Origin: Sinohyriopsis cumingii
Taxonomy: Eukaryota > Mollusca > Bivalvia > Unionida > Unionidae
Direction: 5' to 3'
DNA: 64,000 nucleotides
Assembly (NCBI GenBank): GCA_028554795.2
Contig: CM068838.1
Span: forward strand, 94,405,974-94,469,973
Below are positions 18,094 through 30,076 of this stretch, piece after piece. How positions within the stretch are numbered: the stretch's first letter is position 1; each line of letters begins with the position of its first letter. A program made the translations under genes and the position numbers. A model generated the notes under the pieces. It saw only the letters and a program-made list of their open reading frames with translations. It ran no database searches and was not told the DNA's origin.

Positions 18094-18396
18094 TTATTGA
18101 ATCTTATTTAGTTTAGAGTAAAACGTTTGCAATTGTCTCTCTGTGGAAACTGAATTCAGCTGCTGTTTTAATTCTTCGATGGTTGCTGACTTGACCACAT
18201 ATTGATGAATTACATTTTCTCCAAGTAGGGCTGTGAGCTTCATGGACGCATCGGGGGTTATTTTATTCCATCTTTTGTTGAATCAGTTTGAACTCTTGCC
18301 AATAATTTTCGGCTTGACATGAATTTGAAGACCTTTAGTGACCATGTTTATTTCAAGGAAATGATGCAAGACAGTGCGATTATGTTTTCGACGAAG
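18094..18396 (-). pseudogene. degenerate minus-strand gene at the right end of the element
   Basis: One minus frame is coding-like from 18396 to the stop at 18094-18096 with a single internal TGA near 18290. It has an N-terminal segment ending in MVTKGLQIHVKPKI and a C-terminal helix-rich part (ATIEELKQQLNSVSTERQLQ). A Lys/Arg-rich stretch lies further along the same strand (about 17960-18010) in another frame. The pattern of a short basic head, KGLxIxxKP, W and a coiled tail resembles small proteins encoded by other animal mobile elements, but I cannot name a family. It converges on the protease gene and is probably the last gene of the Polinton-type element. Confidence 0.35.
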
Positions 18397-18480
18397 TCAG
18401 GCATTAGATTCATTGCGTAAATTATTTAGTTCTATATATACGCTCAACAGAACTGAAAATGCTATCCCTGGATTCATCTT

Positions 18481-20800
18481 TGATAATACTAGGCAGAATA
18501 TATATTTAATAGAAATAATGCTATCACACAGGTTAGAAAGCTTTTTATTCAAACCCTACGGGGATTCGAACTCAGGTGAGAAGGTCGACAGCATCCATCA
18601 TGCACGAACCAGTCCATATACAAACGTGGTCTTATGTTATGTTCTCTCATGAAGAAAAATAACTGCGTGCAATTATCTGTACAAATATGATAATTAAAAT
18701 AAACCACTATAAAATCAACAAAACCGCAACTGTGTACATACACTACAACTGTATACACCACAACTGTGTACAAATATGTATGTCTCTGTCTATATCTGTC
18801 TTTCTTTCTCTCTCTTACCCACGAAACACGTTTAGGTTATTTATCAGTACAAACAGCTCCTAAATAAAATGACTATTTGAGATCTTAGCTGCAATTGTAA
18901 AGCACAAGACTTTTTTTTAGCGAGGGCAATTGATATAATTAGGCATAAAAACTTAGTTTAAATAATTGATTGATTAACCTGTTGCTCAAGCTCACCGATA
19001 TCAAAGGACAGTCTGCTGTTTTGCGGCTGTTGATGAATGGATAATTAAAACAGGTTTCCAGAGGCGATTATTTCTAGTACCTACACGATTAGTCCTTGTT
19101 TCTTCTGACCCTCCCCATTTCATACGTGATTTTTCGACTTTCATGTTGAGGTGCAGGATAAGAATAATTTACCTATCTCACAATTCGAATTCGCAGAGTA
19201 GCCGCTTACTAGTGGACCTAGCAAACTTTGTTAATGTTACATCGAGTCATATCTGCATGAAAGCGATTGGAAAACAATTTTATTTTCTGAAAAATCTGCA
19301 ATTATTATCATTATGTACCTAATCACTGACTTGCCGAAACGAAACTACAGATACTAATATCGGCATTTTAATCACATGCCTACGCAAATATCACAACCTA
19401 TTCGTCAGTGACATCCGAGGTCTACTAGACCGTGATATTAACGATACACTCTCGTTCCAATGTCTTTGTACAACATACGAAAATATTTAATTACAGTCAG
19501 TAACTGTTGCTCAAAGAACAAAATAACACATAATTATCAAAATAGTATTCAAGAACAACAACTAGTAATATGTCGCTATCGCAACAACCTGTAGAAAGTC
19601 AGATTCATTGAGAATAGAGCACGTGTCGATGATGGTCTTGTCCTATCACGTGACGTGTGGTCTCTCTCCTTCATGAATATGGCTTTGTCAGAGACCATTA
19701 CATTTCACTAGATTACTCATCAAACGAAAACCTGTAAACTCAACCGTTAGGACAGGTTTGATTGTATTTTTGATTTGACGTGGATATGCAGAGGATGTTC
19801 TAAGTTAAATACTTTTTGATGCAAATTGCCCCTTTCCTTGACAATGTGAGTAAGAAGTGTCGCTTTTTTGTTGTTGGTGGTGTTGTTGTTGTGTTGATGT
19901 GCTATACATGGCGGCCAGTATAACAGGCCGTGGAATAACCCAATAAAACCACGAGAAGAAAAACTAACATTCGCGAAGCCACTGGCAAGATGTATCATAT
20001 ACACACATTGGCATAGCCAGAGTCTTCAACCCAGGCATACTGATTTGAGATACCTGTGTCCGGTAAGGGAGATTATTTTAGATCACTCGGCAGCCGGGGG
20101 CACCCAGGAATCGTTACAATGGCTCCTAGTCGATATAAAATATACATTTCTCTCTTTTTTAAATATTGCTCAGCGTTGTTGAATGTTAATAAATTAAATC
20201 AGTAACATGTGCCTGCCTTCCTTTAGATGTGCATATATATCGATGTTTATATGAACGGTATGTAAATACAGTGATTTGTATCATGAAAAGAACGTAAATC
20301 TTGGAACTCACTTCACATGCTTCAGTTATCAATATCTATGGAAGAACAATTGGCCCGTTAGGCATACAATAAACCCTAAGTTAAATGGTTCATCAATTAT
20401 AAAAACGAAGACGTTTTGTTTACGTCAATTTACGGAGGCGGAAATATACATATTATTTTTTTAAAAAGTTAAAAATTTGACAAATGTGATAAAGATGTAC
20501 TAGGTATGACAAGATAGCAAAAGGTAATATATCTTTTGTTGCGTACCAGACTGTGGAAAACAATTCTGGTACTTAATGTGTTGGACAGTATAGATACGAC
20601 TTGTTAATTATATAGTTAATCTGTCCCATATGTTAGACAGTATAGATAAGACATCATTAAAGATATAGCTAATCTGTCCCATGAGTTAGTATAGATAAAA
20701 CATTGTTAATTATATAGCTAATTTGCTGAATATATTAGACACTATAGAAAAGACATTGTTAATTATATAGCTAATCTGCCCCACGTGTTAACGGAAAATC
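18481..20800. repeat. diverged dispersed copy of the array unit's non-coding part
   Basis: Sequence from TGATAATACTAGGCAGAA at 18481 aligns along most of its length with 38068-39970 of the tandem array, with many substitutions. It lacks the segment matching about 39290-39555 and has unrelated or badly diverged sequence at about 19935-20460. The match resumes at AGTTAAAAATTTGACAAATGTG (20467) and ends near the helicase fragment, which is absent here. It begins directly after the degraded right side of the Polinton-type element and so may have truncated it. The open frames inside are not conserved between copies. Confidence 0.75.
20580..20795. repeat. four-unit tandem repeat, about 52-58 bp
   Basis: Units starting near 20580, 20632, 20694 and 20734 share TTAGACAGTATAGATAAGAC and AATTATATAGCTAATCTG. 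The corresponding place in the tandem array (39911-39970) has a single unit, so the repeat expanded locally in this dispersed copy. Confidence 0.8.
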
Positions 20801-23213
20801 TGTGTCCCTCTTTATCTGAGAAGAAAGCCAGAGCTATTCGCCATTTCGGTGACCATCATTTCAAGTAAAGATGAAAAATATTCAATCTGTTTAAGTTTCA
20901 GAAATTAAATTAAGAGAACAAAAACAATTCTGTATAAAAATAACATTTCTATTTTTAATTGTGAGCATATGGGCTCAAACTATTTATCGAAACATATAAA
21001 TTATAGGGTTTAATGGAGTCAAAGTTTCATCCTAAGGAAGTCTATACTCATGCTTTCTTGATTCCAGTACATTAAGAACAAACACTCATCCTATTCTTCT
21101 AAAAGACGGTTTAAATATACGAAAGAGATTATTACGCACAGTTCCCTCTGTACACTTAATGATCTTCATAATTATTATGTCAAGAAAGGGCACGCTTATG
21201 GTACAATATTGTTTCAAAACCTTTTGCTGGAGGGATATTATAGATTATATGAACGATGAAAACACAAACATGGTGAGGTTTTTCATGTAAAAATGGAAAT
21301 ACCTGAACCTTTAAAAAAATTCATGTGGTTATGGTTAGAATTAAAAATGGTTTTATAGTTTAAACATTATGTGTGCTCTCCAATTAAATAATATTTGTGA
21401 AAACATTTTATGATCTACATTAAAATTAATTAGACTGCTACGTTTTACAACGTCGAAATTTGAAATTATTCATTAGGTGCCTTGCTAAGGGTATACGGAA
21501 CCATTTCGCTTCATCAAGGCCCGTGATTTATAAGTACGCCATTAGATACTAAGTTTAGACATAGAAGAAACGAGGAATCTGGAAAAAATGGGTTATTTTC
21601 TTCTTTGTTTTCTTCTGCCCCCAATGGAATATTCAAGCAACCCTTCCACCCCATAACCACCCACGAAATCCTACCAAATCCTACCAAAAATAACGAAACA
21701 ACATGTTAAGTCATTTCATCTTTGGCAAGAACCAAGTTCTGGCTTGTACCATACTTTAGGAAATGGTTGATGAATAACTATAAATAATTTAAAACCAATG
21801 TATGTGATGACAGTAGAAACTTGTTCCGTCTAGAATGGACATGTTCTGTGTTAGTATCAAGAATGGTGAATATACGACATAAGAAAACATATTAGATGTT
21901 ATGGTACCATTGAGTTTAAATATAATGTCACAACTTGGATATCATAAGTAACTAATGTTCTGAAACTATTTAGATCTCTTTTGTAAGTATTTTTCAACTT
22001 TAAATTTTACAATTTTTATAGCTAAACAATGACTGGAAAAATAACTTGTAGGTTTATACAATGTGTGTAATAAGGAAACATTTTAAGTTTGAGATGTATC
22101 AATAATAATAATAATAATAATAATAATGGTGATGGTGATGATGATGATAAAATTGCACAGAATCTGATAAGATCTATAACACCGCATGCATGGCACGATG
22201 GTGGTATATGGCGCATGATATCAAGAAATATTATTCAGTAAATACCTTACATACATTATCAATAGGGTATATAAGGGTTAGTCTAAATAGTTTATATTTT
22301 ATTCTGTATCAAATGACCTAAATATATTAATATAGGAGAAGGAGCTATACATCTCTGTACTATATCAAGTGACTTCATTCATATAGGATTAATATATAAG
22401 TAAGTTTAATATATACGTAAGTGTTATACCTCCATAAAATCTACTCAGTGCATAAAAAATATTTATTTTAAAAAATTTTAAAAATATTAATTAATAGATA
22501 TTACTTTGTCATCATACAGTATGCAGGTGTTGTACATGTATTTGCTAAGTGTACAAGTACTGCATATTCAATAATGGTTGCAATAAATTAATGAACCCAT
22601 CTATTGACTTGTGTTTAACTCCCTTCATTATAGCTTTACAAATCTTGAATGATAGCTTCTGGGTATCCGTCTTCGTGTTGGCAAATCTTTTTTGTGATGG
22701 CCGTTTTCTCTCCTAGCAGATGAGAGGGCGAACAGACCTTTTGCTAAAACGTTATCTTAAAATATTAGACCTCATACAAAAAATATTTAAAACAATAAGG
22801 TCATTAACGCTAAACCGTCTAACTTTACCGAGTGTTTCTCTAATTGGGTTAGTTTGTTTGTTACTTTATCGTTGTCGTTAGTATTTTTTACAAAGTATGC
22901 GCATTTTTGTTTACCCACCGGACGTTTCATTGAGGTCGCGCCATTTCTAATGCTATAAATAGATCAACCAAATATCGTATCAAGACCTAAACGATATCTT
23001 GTTCGAGGATCGTGCAAAGTTTTTGTTATAAATCCCCGTGGAGCAGATTGTGCCTTTGAAAAGACGTTTCTGAACTTAATTATGTCCATCTCCCAACTAT
23101 ACCAAGTTTGATGAATATTTCGCATTGTAGATCAACTCAATTAAACACAACTAAAATAGTACAGTTATCTCTACTCACTTTAGGTATTTGTGTATATCTC
23201 TTAGTAACATAAA
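20801..23213. other. AT-rich region without recognisable genes
   Basis: No gene could be supported. It contains an AAT/GATGGT microsatellite at about 22088-22148. A TATAAATAG sequence at 22955-22963, in a short GC-richer patch upstream of the second Polinton-like remnant, could be an old viral promoter; nothing confirms this. Confidence 0.5.
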
Positions 23214-23630
23214 TCACATTAGTATTTTATGCCTACCTCTAGAAAATATCCGAGCTGGATTTGTTTGTTTGTCCAGAATTACGCAATCGTATACTACGAG
23301 ATTATTAATAAATCCATCTAATTTATCTATGGACGGTGCTTCATCAATATCAGTTATAAAATTAATAATGTCGTCACCATCTTCATTTAACAATTTTGAA
23401 TTTTCATTAAAATCTTTATGTACATCGTAACATCTCTGAACATCAACTGACGGAGCTACTAAATATAACTTGTCCCACTTCAGCCATCTCATTATAAGAT
23501 TAAGTAGTAATTGTGTTTTATCTGATCCTGATGGACCGATTATAATCATTCTGATATAATTCGGTAATGCTGAAGTATGTTTTACTGGCTCTTGTTTTCG
23601 TGTCTCTGAGAAATCAGTGACATCTATGTT
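23214..23630 (-). pseudogene. packaging-ATPase fragment of a second Polinton-like element
   Basis: A minus-strand frame of about 139 codons. It contains a P-loop-like IIIGPSGSDKTQLLL, where Gly of the GxGKT core is replaced by Asp. It also has a Walker B-like strand LVVYDCVILDK followed by ARIFSRGRHK, the order and spacing of A32/FtsK-HerA-type packaging ATPases. The sequence is clearly different from the ATPase at 10342, so this is another lineage. It stops at 23214 just after the Walker B region, so the C-terminal half is missing. AT-rich codon use matches its surroundings, suggesting an older insertion. Orientation is opposite to the neighbouring capsid and integrase fragments. Confidence 0.75.
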
Positions 23631-23668
23631 CTAGAAATATTATAAATATACGGAATCTATATTGCTTA

Positions 23669-23899
23669 CGTTGTAGAGTTAAAACTCCAACCACTGATTT
23701 AGCCCCGGTTACAACAGAAAATGGAAAAATAGCATATGGTGGAAAAGATGCACTATGTAACATAAGTTTATCTTTTACACCTAAAATTAAACGTAAGGAT
23801 GGTGGTGATATTGCTACATTAATGTCAACGTTTCCAGGAAAACCATGGGCTAAATGCCCAGGAGAAAAACATCTTCCTGGATATAATTTGTTGGTGTAG
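23669..23899 (+). pseudogene. capsid-type fragment with the start of a phospholipase A2-like domain
   Basis: An open stretch of about 76 codons ending at TAG 23897. Near its end is FPGKPWAKCPGEKHLPGYN. The PGxxxLPGYN motif matches the beginning of the PLA2-like domain in parvovirus-type VP1 and in proteins of several invertebrate Polinton-like elements, where it helps virions breach membranes. The catalytic His-Asp part and everything after it are missing. The upstream part is unrecognised. Confidence is moderate because only the domain's first motif remains. Confidence 0.5.
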
Positions 23900-23924
23900 T
23901 ATCGTCTCTGATGAAAAATATAAT

Positions 23925-24585
23925 GTCGAAATCAGACGAGGAGATACCGTAATTCACCGTGATCGGGCAATTGTTGAACGATTTAATCGAACACTTGCTG
24001 AGCGGTTATTCGGATATCATTATGCGAAAGAAATAATTCAGAAAGATACAAGATCTCGCGAATGGTTTGTAAGATTACCAAGTGTAATAGCTGCATTAAA
24101 TAATGAAATTACTCGTGCAACTGCCATGAAACCTATTAATGCATTTACAAAAAAAAAAACATATACCAATACAACGACTTCACATTTCAAAACAACCAGT
24201 ATTAGATAATGTTACTGTAAGATATTTACATGAACCCGGTGATCTTGAAGGTAGTAAAAAAAGATTGACGGATCCTATTTGGAGTGTAACGACACATAAA
24301 ATATCTAGCGTGGTAAGATCCACGGACAGACATGCAATCTACAGACTGGATTCAACTGCTGCTCAATGTGGATTTCTACGTGAACAATTAGAAGTAATTC
24401 CTGAAGACACAAAAATTTCCACCGCATTTAGTGCAGTAGCGGCTAAGGTACCTCGAGATATAAACGTGAGATCTCACCAGGCCGGATACTTATTTTCGGC
24501 ACAAGTGCCTTTCTTAAAACCGAGCCTCGCAGAATATCACAGTTTCTTAAAGTTTTGGCTTGAATATGTTATAGTAAAAACGTAG
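23925..24585 (+). pseudogene. C-terminal half of a DDE integrase, different lineage from the 13-kb integrase
   Basis: The first part contains IHRDRAIVERFNRTLAERLF, including the catalytic glutamate, and RSREWFVRLPSVIAALNNE. Coding frame changes in the A11 run at 24147-24157. The next frame (to 24585) continues with VRYLHEPGDLEGSKKRLTDPIWS and a GFLREQLEVIPEDT segment, the C-terminal domain of a retrovirus-like integrase family carried by Polinton-like and Ginger-like animal elements. The first two catalytic aspartates are not present. The last 45 codons are unrecognised. Together with the ATPase and PLA2-like pieces it marks a second, rearranged element. Confidence 0.8.
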
Positions 24586-26600
24586 CTTTTTTCTGCCTGT
24601 TTTACCATAAAAGTAGAGTAATTTGGCCAAACACTAACATTGCGTTATATGGGAATTGAATTAGTTCTCTGTGTCAGTATCACATAGTAGATTTTTTAAT
24701 TATCTCTTTTATTTTCTGAATGTAGAACATTATCACTATTACTTAGATATTCCATTTTATGGATGATTTGCTAATCGGCACTTTTAAAATCTACATTAGC
24801 ACAAGTATATGGTAAAGTCATCTGTGATATGATGTAATGAACTTCAAACTGGCTAAACAAATTGAAATTAGTATCGTATATAACTTCTCTAATATTAATT
24901 GATGAATGCTTGTCAACTATGAAATAAGGTCTTTTATGTTTTGTTTTTTTTTTTGAGTAAGAATAAGTTATATTATTTCATTTTATAACTTATCATGTGC
25001 ATGTTATAGAATTTTAGTCAGTTGAAAAATATGAAGTGCATCTCTTCAGAACAAAGGTATTTTCATCCATTAGAACACAATTTAATATTATCTCATACTC
25101 TGCATTAACAATGAATGTTTTAAATGTAATCGTTCATGTAAGATGCTTACTACTTATTAGACTAAGTTGCGAGTAAATATTTTAAAATCAAATCCGGTAT
25201 AAAATTATATTTAATTGTTTGTTTTCGTCTCTGTATGGGTGTAGACTTTTTTAAAGACAAATAGATTAGTATATTGTAATGAATAAATCAATGACATTAT
25301 AGTAGCAATGACTATACACCCTATCTTGCTTATCCCATAGATTATGAATGGATATTTGTACTGTCTTCATTATTGGCTCCATTAAATTATGAATGTATAT
25401 TTTATGTTTTCATTATTGCCATGGCACATTTTGATTACTCTCCTGCTCTATATTTAATTTTACAGCATTTGCTTTTCGACGTTCTAATCGGCGTTTTGCA
25501 AGTTTTGTTCTAATCTCAGTCGAAAGTGGAGCTTTTAATTTAAAGTTATATCTTTGGTGACTGTTACTAGTAATTCAGTTTTAGTTATTGTATGTATATT
25601 TATACAACGAATATTATCTTATTGCATTTATATTTGAAGAAACCTTTAGGAAATATAACTGTTGACTATATACAGATTATTTATAAGTTTCTGTGTCAGA
25701 AATCTTGAACTTTATTTTATCTTACAATTGTTCTTACTTTGTCATAATCATTAACAGTGTTAACAAACAATTTGTGCTGTAAGATACCGTCTGTTTTAAA
25801 TTGTAAGATACCATTTGAGCTACATTTTAAATTTTCTACGATATCTTTTCTGGGAACATTAACTGATTTTCAAGTTATCTAACTACTACTAGCTCTGGTA
25901 TTGCTTATACTAAATGACATTTAGCCAGTAAAATACCAGTTCAGTTACATGTTAATAGTCTTCGTTATGTTTATTTTGTAGGAAAACTTTAGATTGAAAT
26001 AGATTTATAAAATATCGATACAATACCTTACATTACTAAATCTGGTAAATTAATAGATAGCTTTACAGATGTTGCACTGACAACTGTTTCGTGTATATCT
26101 TCTTTCGGTTTTACTGAGAGCATCCCATCTCTTTCCATTTAAAACTGAGTAAGTTGTTACCGTGTGTCTTCCAGTATTATGGCAATTATTAAGTCCTTCT
26201 TCAATTCCAAAATACAAACTTTTCTCATGCCGTATTTTAAAACCATAATTATTCTTTGTATAAGCTACCGCAAAAAGAAATATAGATTTCTTCGAATGAT
26301 ATCTTAGACTCAAATAGGAACATTACAAATGAAAAGGCAAGTTTAGTAAAGTAAATAACACGAAATGGATAATAAACTATTACAGGAGACATACATGAAA
26401 CATAAAGAGAAACATAATCCTGGGATCGTTCTTTTTAAATATAAACAAGAGAAGATTGTGAGGGCTGAAGCAATTATTCTTTATTATGCCAGTAAGCCAT
26501 TATAACTAAAAGATGGTACCGAATTATGTTGAATAAATTCGAATATAAGAACTAGACAAAGGTAATTGGAGAGCCTCTTACACCTTCTGTTGTTTTTCAG

Positions 26601-26734
26601 ACACACGCAGGAAGTAACGTCTTGCATAGAATGGCTAGAAGAAGAAAAAAACGAAGTTAAAAATGGACTGAATATTTATGAAGAGCTTAAAAGTTTAGCA
26701 ACAAAATCCATATCACTATTACGACGTATTTTAG
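26601..26734 (+). other. possible isolated exon
   Basis: A 134-nt segment lies between a good acceptor (TGTTGTTTTTCAG ending at 26600) and a donor-like AG|GTATTG at 26734. It is open in one frame and encodes a helical, Glu/Lys-rich stretch (EWLEEEKNEVKNGLNIYEEL). No neighbouring exon or homology was found, so this is only a candidate. Confidence 0.2.
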
Positions 26735-27439
26735 GTATTGTGATCAGTTGATTACTTAACTGTGCTGACCATACAGATTGTACGTTAGAATATCGTCATT
26801 GCATTTTTGATTTGTAGAGATATTAAAATTGCCTTTTGTAATATTATTAGTGTACACAGTGTACTGAAACGATCATACAACATGGCTCTCTAAAAATATA
26901 GACCTCTAGATGTGTAATAACTACTGGTACAACTTCAGTGAGGACTTACATGGAATATCTTTCTAAACGTTAAAATATGACAACTCTAGCATTAATGAAT
27001 ATAAATATGTATGTTTTCTTATTCATTTCATTGTGATCTATAGTTGTATCATATTGTATATTACTTTATTACTTTTTTAAATTTTGCTACAAATAATTAT
27101 CAGGCACTTTTTCCTTCAATATCTATTTTAAATCTTCAAATTTATAAACTACAGGATCAAGAAAGAATTGTTCTCTTACTTGAAATATTTGGCACATTCA
27201 TGAGTACATCCCTTTCTAACTAACTGTAATGACACCGAACTATTATATGCTATTCTACATTTTTTAAGATTTTCCAGCAATGCGTCCACTTCGCCGAAAT
27301 TGGTGTATACTTATCAACAATCATATGGCCATGGATATTTATTTCTGGTCTGCTCTCGTTCTTCCTATTTAATATATAGTTTTTTCTCTTTACATTGTCC
27401 GTGTGTATCATGAAGCATATATAAATACTGGTATTCAAT

Positions 27440-28155
27440 TACCTATCCATACATTTCGAGTTGTTCATGGTCTTGTTCATATACTTCGACTTTATCATGG
27501 TATTATCCATACACTTCGATTTGTATATTGTCTTATTCATCAATACGTGCACTTCGACTTGTCAATGGTTTTATTCATTGCTCCGTAAACATCGATTTAT
27601 GCAGTGTCATATTTCTTAATCAATCCTATTCGATTGGCCGATTGTCTTATCATTGATCCACAGCTTCGAGGTGTTGATCGTCTTATTCATTGATTTATCC
27701 ACTTCCATTTGGCGATGGTCTTATTCATTGATCAAAGCAATTCGATTGGCCAATTGCCTTACTCTGATTAATATAGCATGATTCGGCAATGTTTTAGAAA
27801 CCATTGACCCATATATTTAGATTTGTCTATGGTCTTATGCATTGGTCCCTACAGTTCTATTTGTTAATGCCTTATGCATTGATTCATACAGTTCGATTAG
27901 TCGATGGTCTTATTCATTGATCCATACACCTCGATTTGACGAAGGTCTTATCCCTTTATTCCTATAGTTACACTGGTCAATGGTCATATTCAGTTATTCA
28001 ACACTTCGATTTGTGCATGTATAATAAATTGATTCATAAGCTTCGATTTGTCGATGGTCGTATAAATTGATCAAAAACATTAGATATTTAGGTTGTCATA
28101 TTCATTAATCTCTATACTTCGATTTGTCAATGGTGTTATTAATTGAGTTTGGTCT
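27440..28155. repeat. long degenerate minisatellite, about 35-44 bp unit
   Basis: Roughly 17 imperfect units built on CATACACTTCGATTTGTCAATGGTCTTATTCATTGATC-like sequence (core CTTCGATTTGTC...GGTCTTATTCATTGATC). Units differ by many substitutions and small indels, indicating an old array. Confidence 0.8.
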
Positions 28156-28171
28156 TGAATCTTCAATTCAA

Positions 28172-28305
28172 TAGCAATTCTGACAGCATACATGCAGATC
28201 ACTGTACATTTCTGACAACAAACATTCAGATATATGTCATTGTCTGACAACATACAAGCACATCACTGTTATTTCTGTCAAAAGTCATGCAGATCACCAT
28301 TGATT
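28172..28305. repeat. four-unit tandem repeat, about 35-45 bp
   Basis: Repeated TTCTGACAACATACATGCAGATCACTGT-like units, starting near 28175, 28212, 28245 and 28282, directly after the 27.4-kb minisatellite. Confidence 0.6.
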
Positions 28306-28789
28306 AAGATGCTACTTTTCTCCTACAGGGAACATCTAATAAGGAATAACCCTAACCTCGATTAGTGACGAGATTTTTCTGCATAGCGTAGCCCTATCTC
28401 ATCCTGTTTTCTGTCCATTTAGAAAGTTAGCAGCCTTAAAAAATTATACTGTACAGAGGCATATGCCCAGTTATTACAGATATTCATATAAACGTTTCAA
28501 ACAATATGACATCAGTCAGATAAATTGCTTTCTTTTATTACAGTTGTATGTCAATTTTTGTCAAGTTTTTAGAGGAACAACTGACAAAATCTGTTGAAAA
28601 TGCAAGTTCGCTGGCTGATTACACATCCCCGGTTCTGAAAGAAAGCAAATAATATTTTTGACTGTGGTAATGTCGTTCGTGAATAGAACATTTTGTTTGT
28701 ACAATAAGGTACAATATAATCTAGACAGAGTTTAGTCCGATATGGAAACTAAAAGATACTCCAACACGATCTTGATATCAGTTTTAGTT

Positions 28790-28797
28790 ACACACAC

Positions 28798-28874
<77 letters not shown>
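28790..28874. repeat. (CA)n/(AT)n microsatellite
   Basis: A short CA run (28790-28800) followed by an uninterrupted AT run to 28873. Confidence 0.97.
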
Positions 28875-29267
28875 TGTGCGATGAGTAACAAATCTGTTCG
28901 AAGTATCCTGAAATCAATCATATGGCATGTGCTTTTCAAATTAGATCCATTGAACATCAGTCTTACTCATTTTTGGAAGCATCTGTTATTAATTCACACA
29001 AGGAACATCAAGTTCAGGAATCTAACGATAAAAACCAGTTGATAAATCCACATTTTATATAAAACGAAGTATATGTTTGGAAACTAATCTATAAAGATTA
29101 GGAAGAAATGTTGTCTTTACTAAATATGTTCTAAAAATAGAATAATATAGAAACCAAGTATTACATAGCTTGAATTAGACAATCGCTGAACTCTATCTCT
29201 AAATATAGAAAAAAAATAATATTTCAAAAATATTAATATTAATCTTACAAGCAAAGAATGGAAAAAG

Positions 29268-29301
29268 CTCATGTGTGTGTGCGTGCGTGCGTGTGTGTGT
29301 T
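29268..29301. repeat. (GT)n/(GC)n microsatellite
   Basis: Alternating TGTG/CGTG run around 29271-29300. Confidence 0.85.
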
Positions 29302-29640
29302 CATGAGAAATTATGTAACGACATGGAACCTGGCTCTCACGTTTGCTCAAGGAGAGTGTTAGTACTATATGTAACTCTAATAAACATATAATGATTTGGA
29401 ATAGACATTTTCGAATAGGAAGCTGTTGTAAAAATGTTCCATAACAAAGTATTTTGCTTTATGATCAAGAAAGAACTTCTTTTCGTGTATTAGGTGAGTT
29501 CATCTTCAAGGATTTGAGATTTAGTCAGCTTTTACTAACGCCATTAGTACAGTAACCAATAGGATCGTCGGTGGAGAAATACCTTGTCTCTATCCATATT
29601 TAAATTTTGGACAGCACCACCATTTACGGCACCACTTGCA

Positions 29641-29751
29641 TCAAGGGCACCTGCCTTTTACTATTTCCCAAGGCTTACACCAATAATCGCAGTGACATCC
29701 ATCATGATGGAAACCAATTCCTTCTCCGCCGTCGCTGCCGTCTTGTCCCAT
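29641..29751 (-). CDS. tentative short Gly/Cys-rich peptide
   Basis: From ATG 29751 a 36-residue frame reads Gly/Asp-rich then Cys/Trp-rich (GCHCDYWCKPWEIVKGRC) to TGA 29641-29643. Beyond the TGA the same frame stays Cys/Trp-rich (CKWCRKWWCC) to TAG near 29593. The dense, non-random cysteine pattern on both sides of the TGA suggests a former or recoded small cysteine-rich protein or exon. There is no signal peptide and no recognised family. It could be chance in a locally GC-richer patch. Confidence 0.2.
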   Translation of the reverse strand: MGQDGSDGGEGIGFHHDGCHCDYWCKPWEIVKGRCP

Positions 29752-30045
29752 TGATTAAACATGAATCTTGATGCGTGAATTAAATGCGTAGCAATTAAGT
29801 GCTGATAGGTTGTCAGTTTGCTTCATTATGAATTGCTATATCAAGCAACAGTAGGGACCGACAATATTACAAAACAAGATCTCAACACTGATTAGACGTA
29901 TGTATTTGAAAACTCACTCTATAACCAGCATCTCGTTTTCATTTTTTAATCACGTTTGCGTTTGAATTCACTTCAGGCCATTACTTATTTGCTGATGGAT
30001 AATGCTTGTGAAATTAGGTAGGTGCGTGGGTAAGCTCGCGTGTGC

Positions 30046-30074
<29 letters not shown>
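30046..30074. repeat. (GA)n microsatellite
   Basis: A GAGAGA run following GCGTGTGC. Confidence 0.95.

Positions 30075-30076
<2 letters not shown>

Noticed and set aside
26050-26313. 87-codon minus-strand frame
   Set aside because: Some protein-like composition, but no recognised motif, promoter or splice context.
28732-28917. Frame rich in alternating Ile-Tyr
   Set aside because: Translation of an AT microsatellite; same for 30980-31257.
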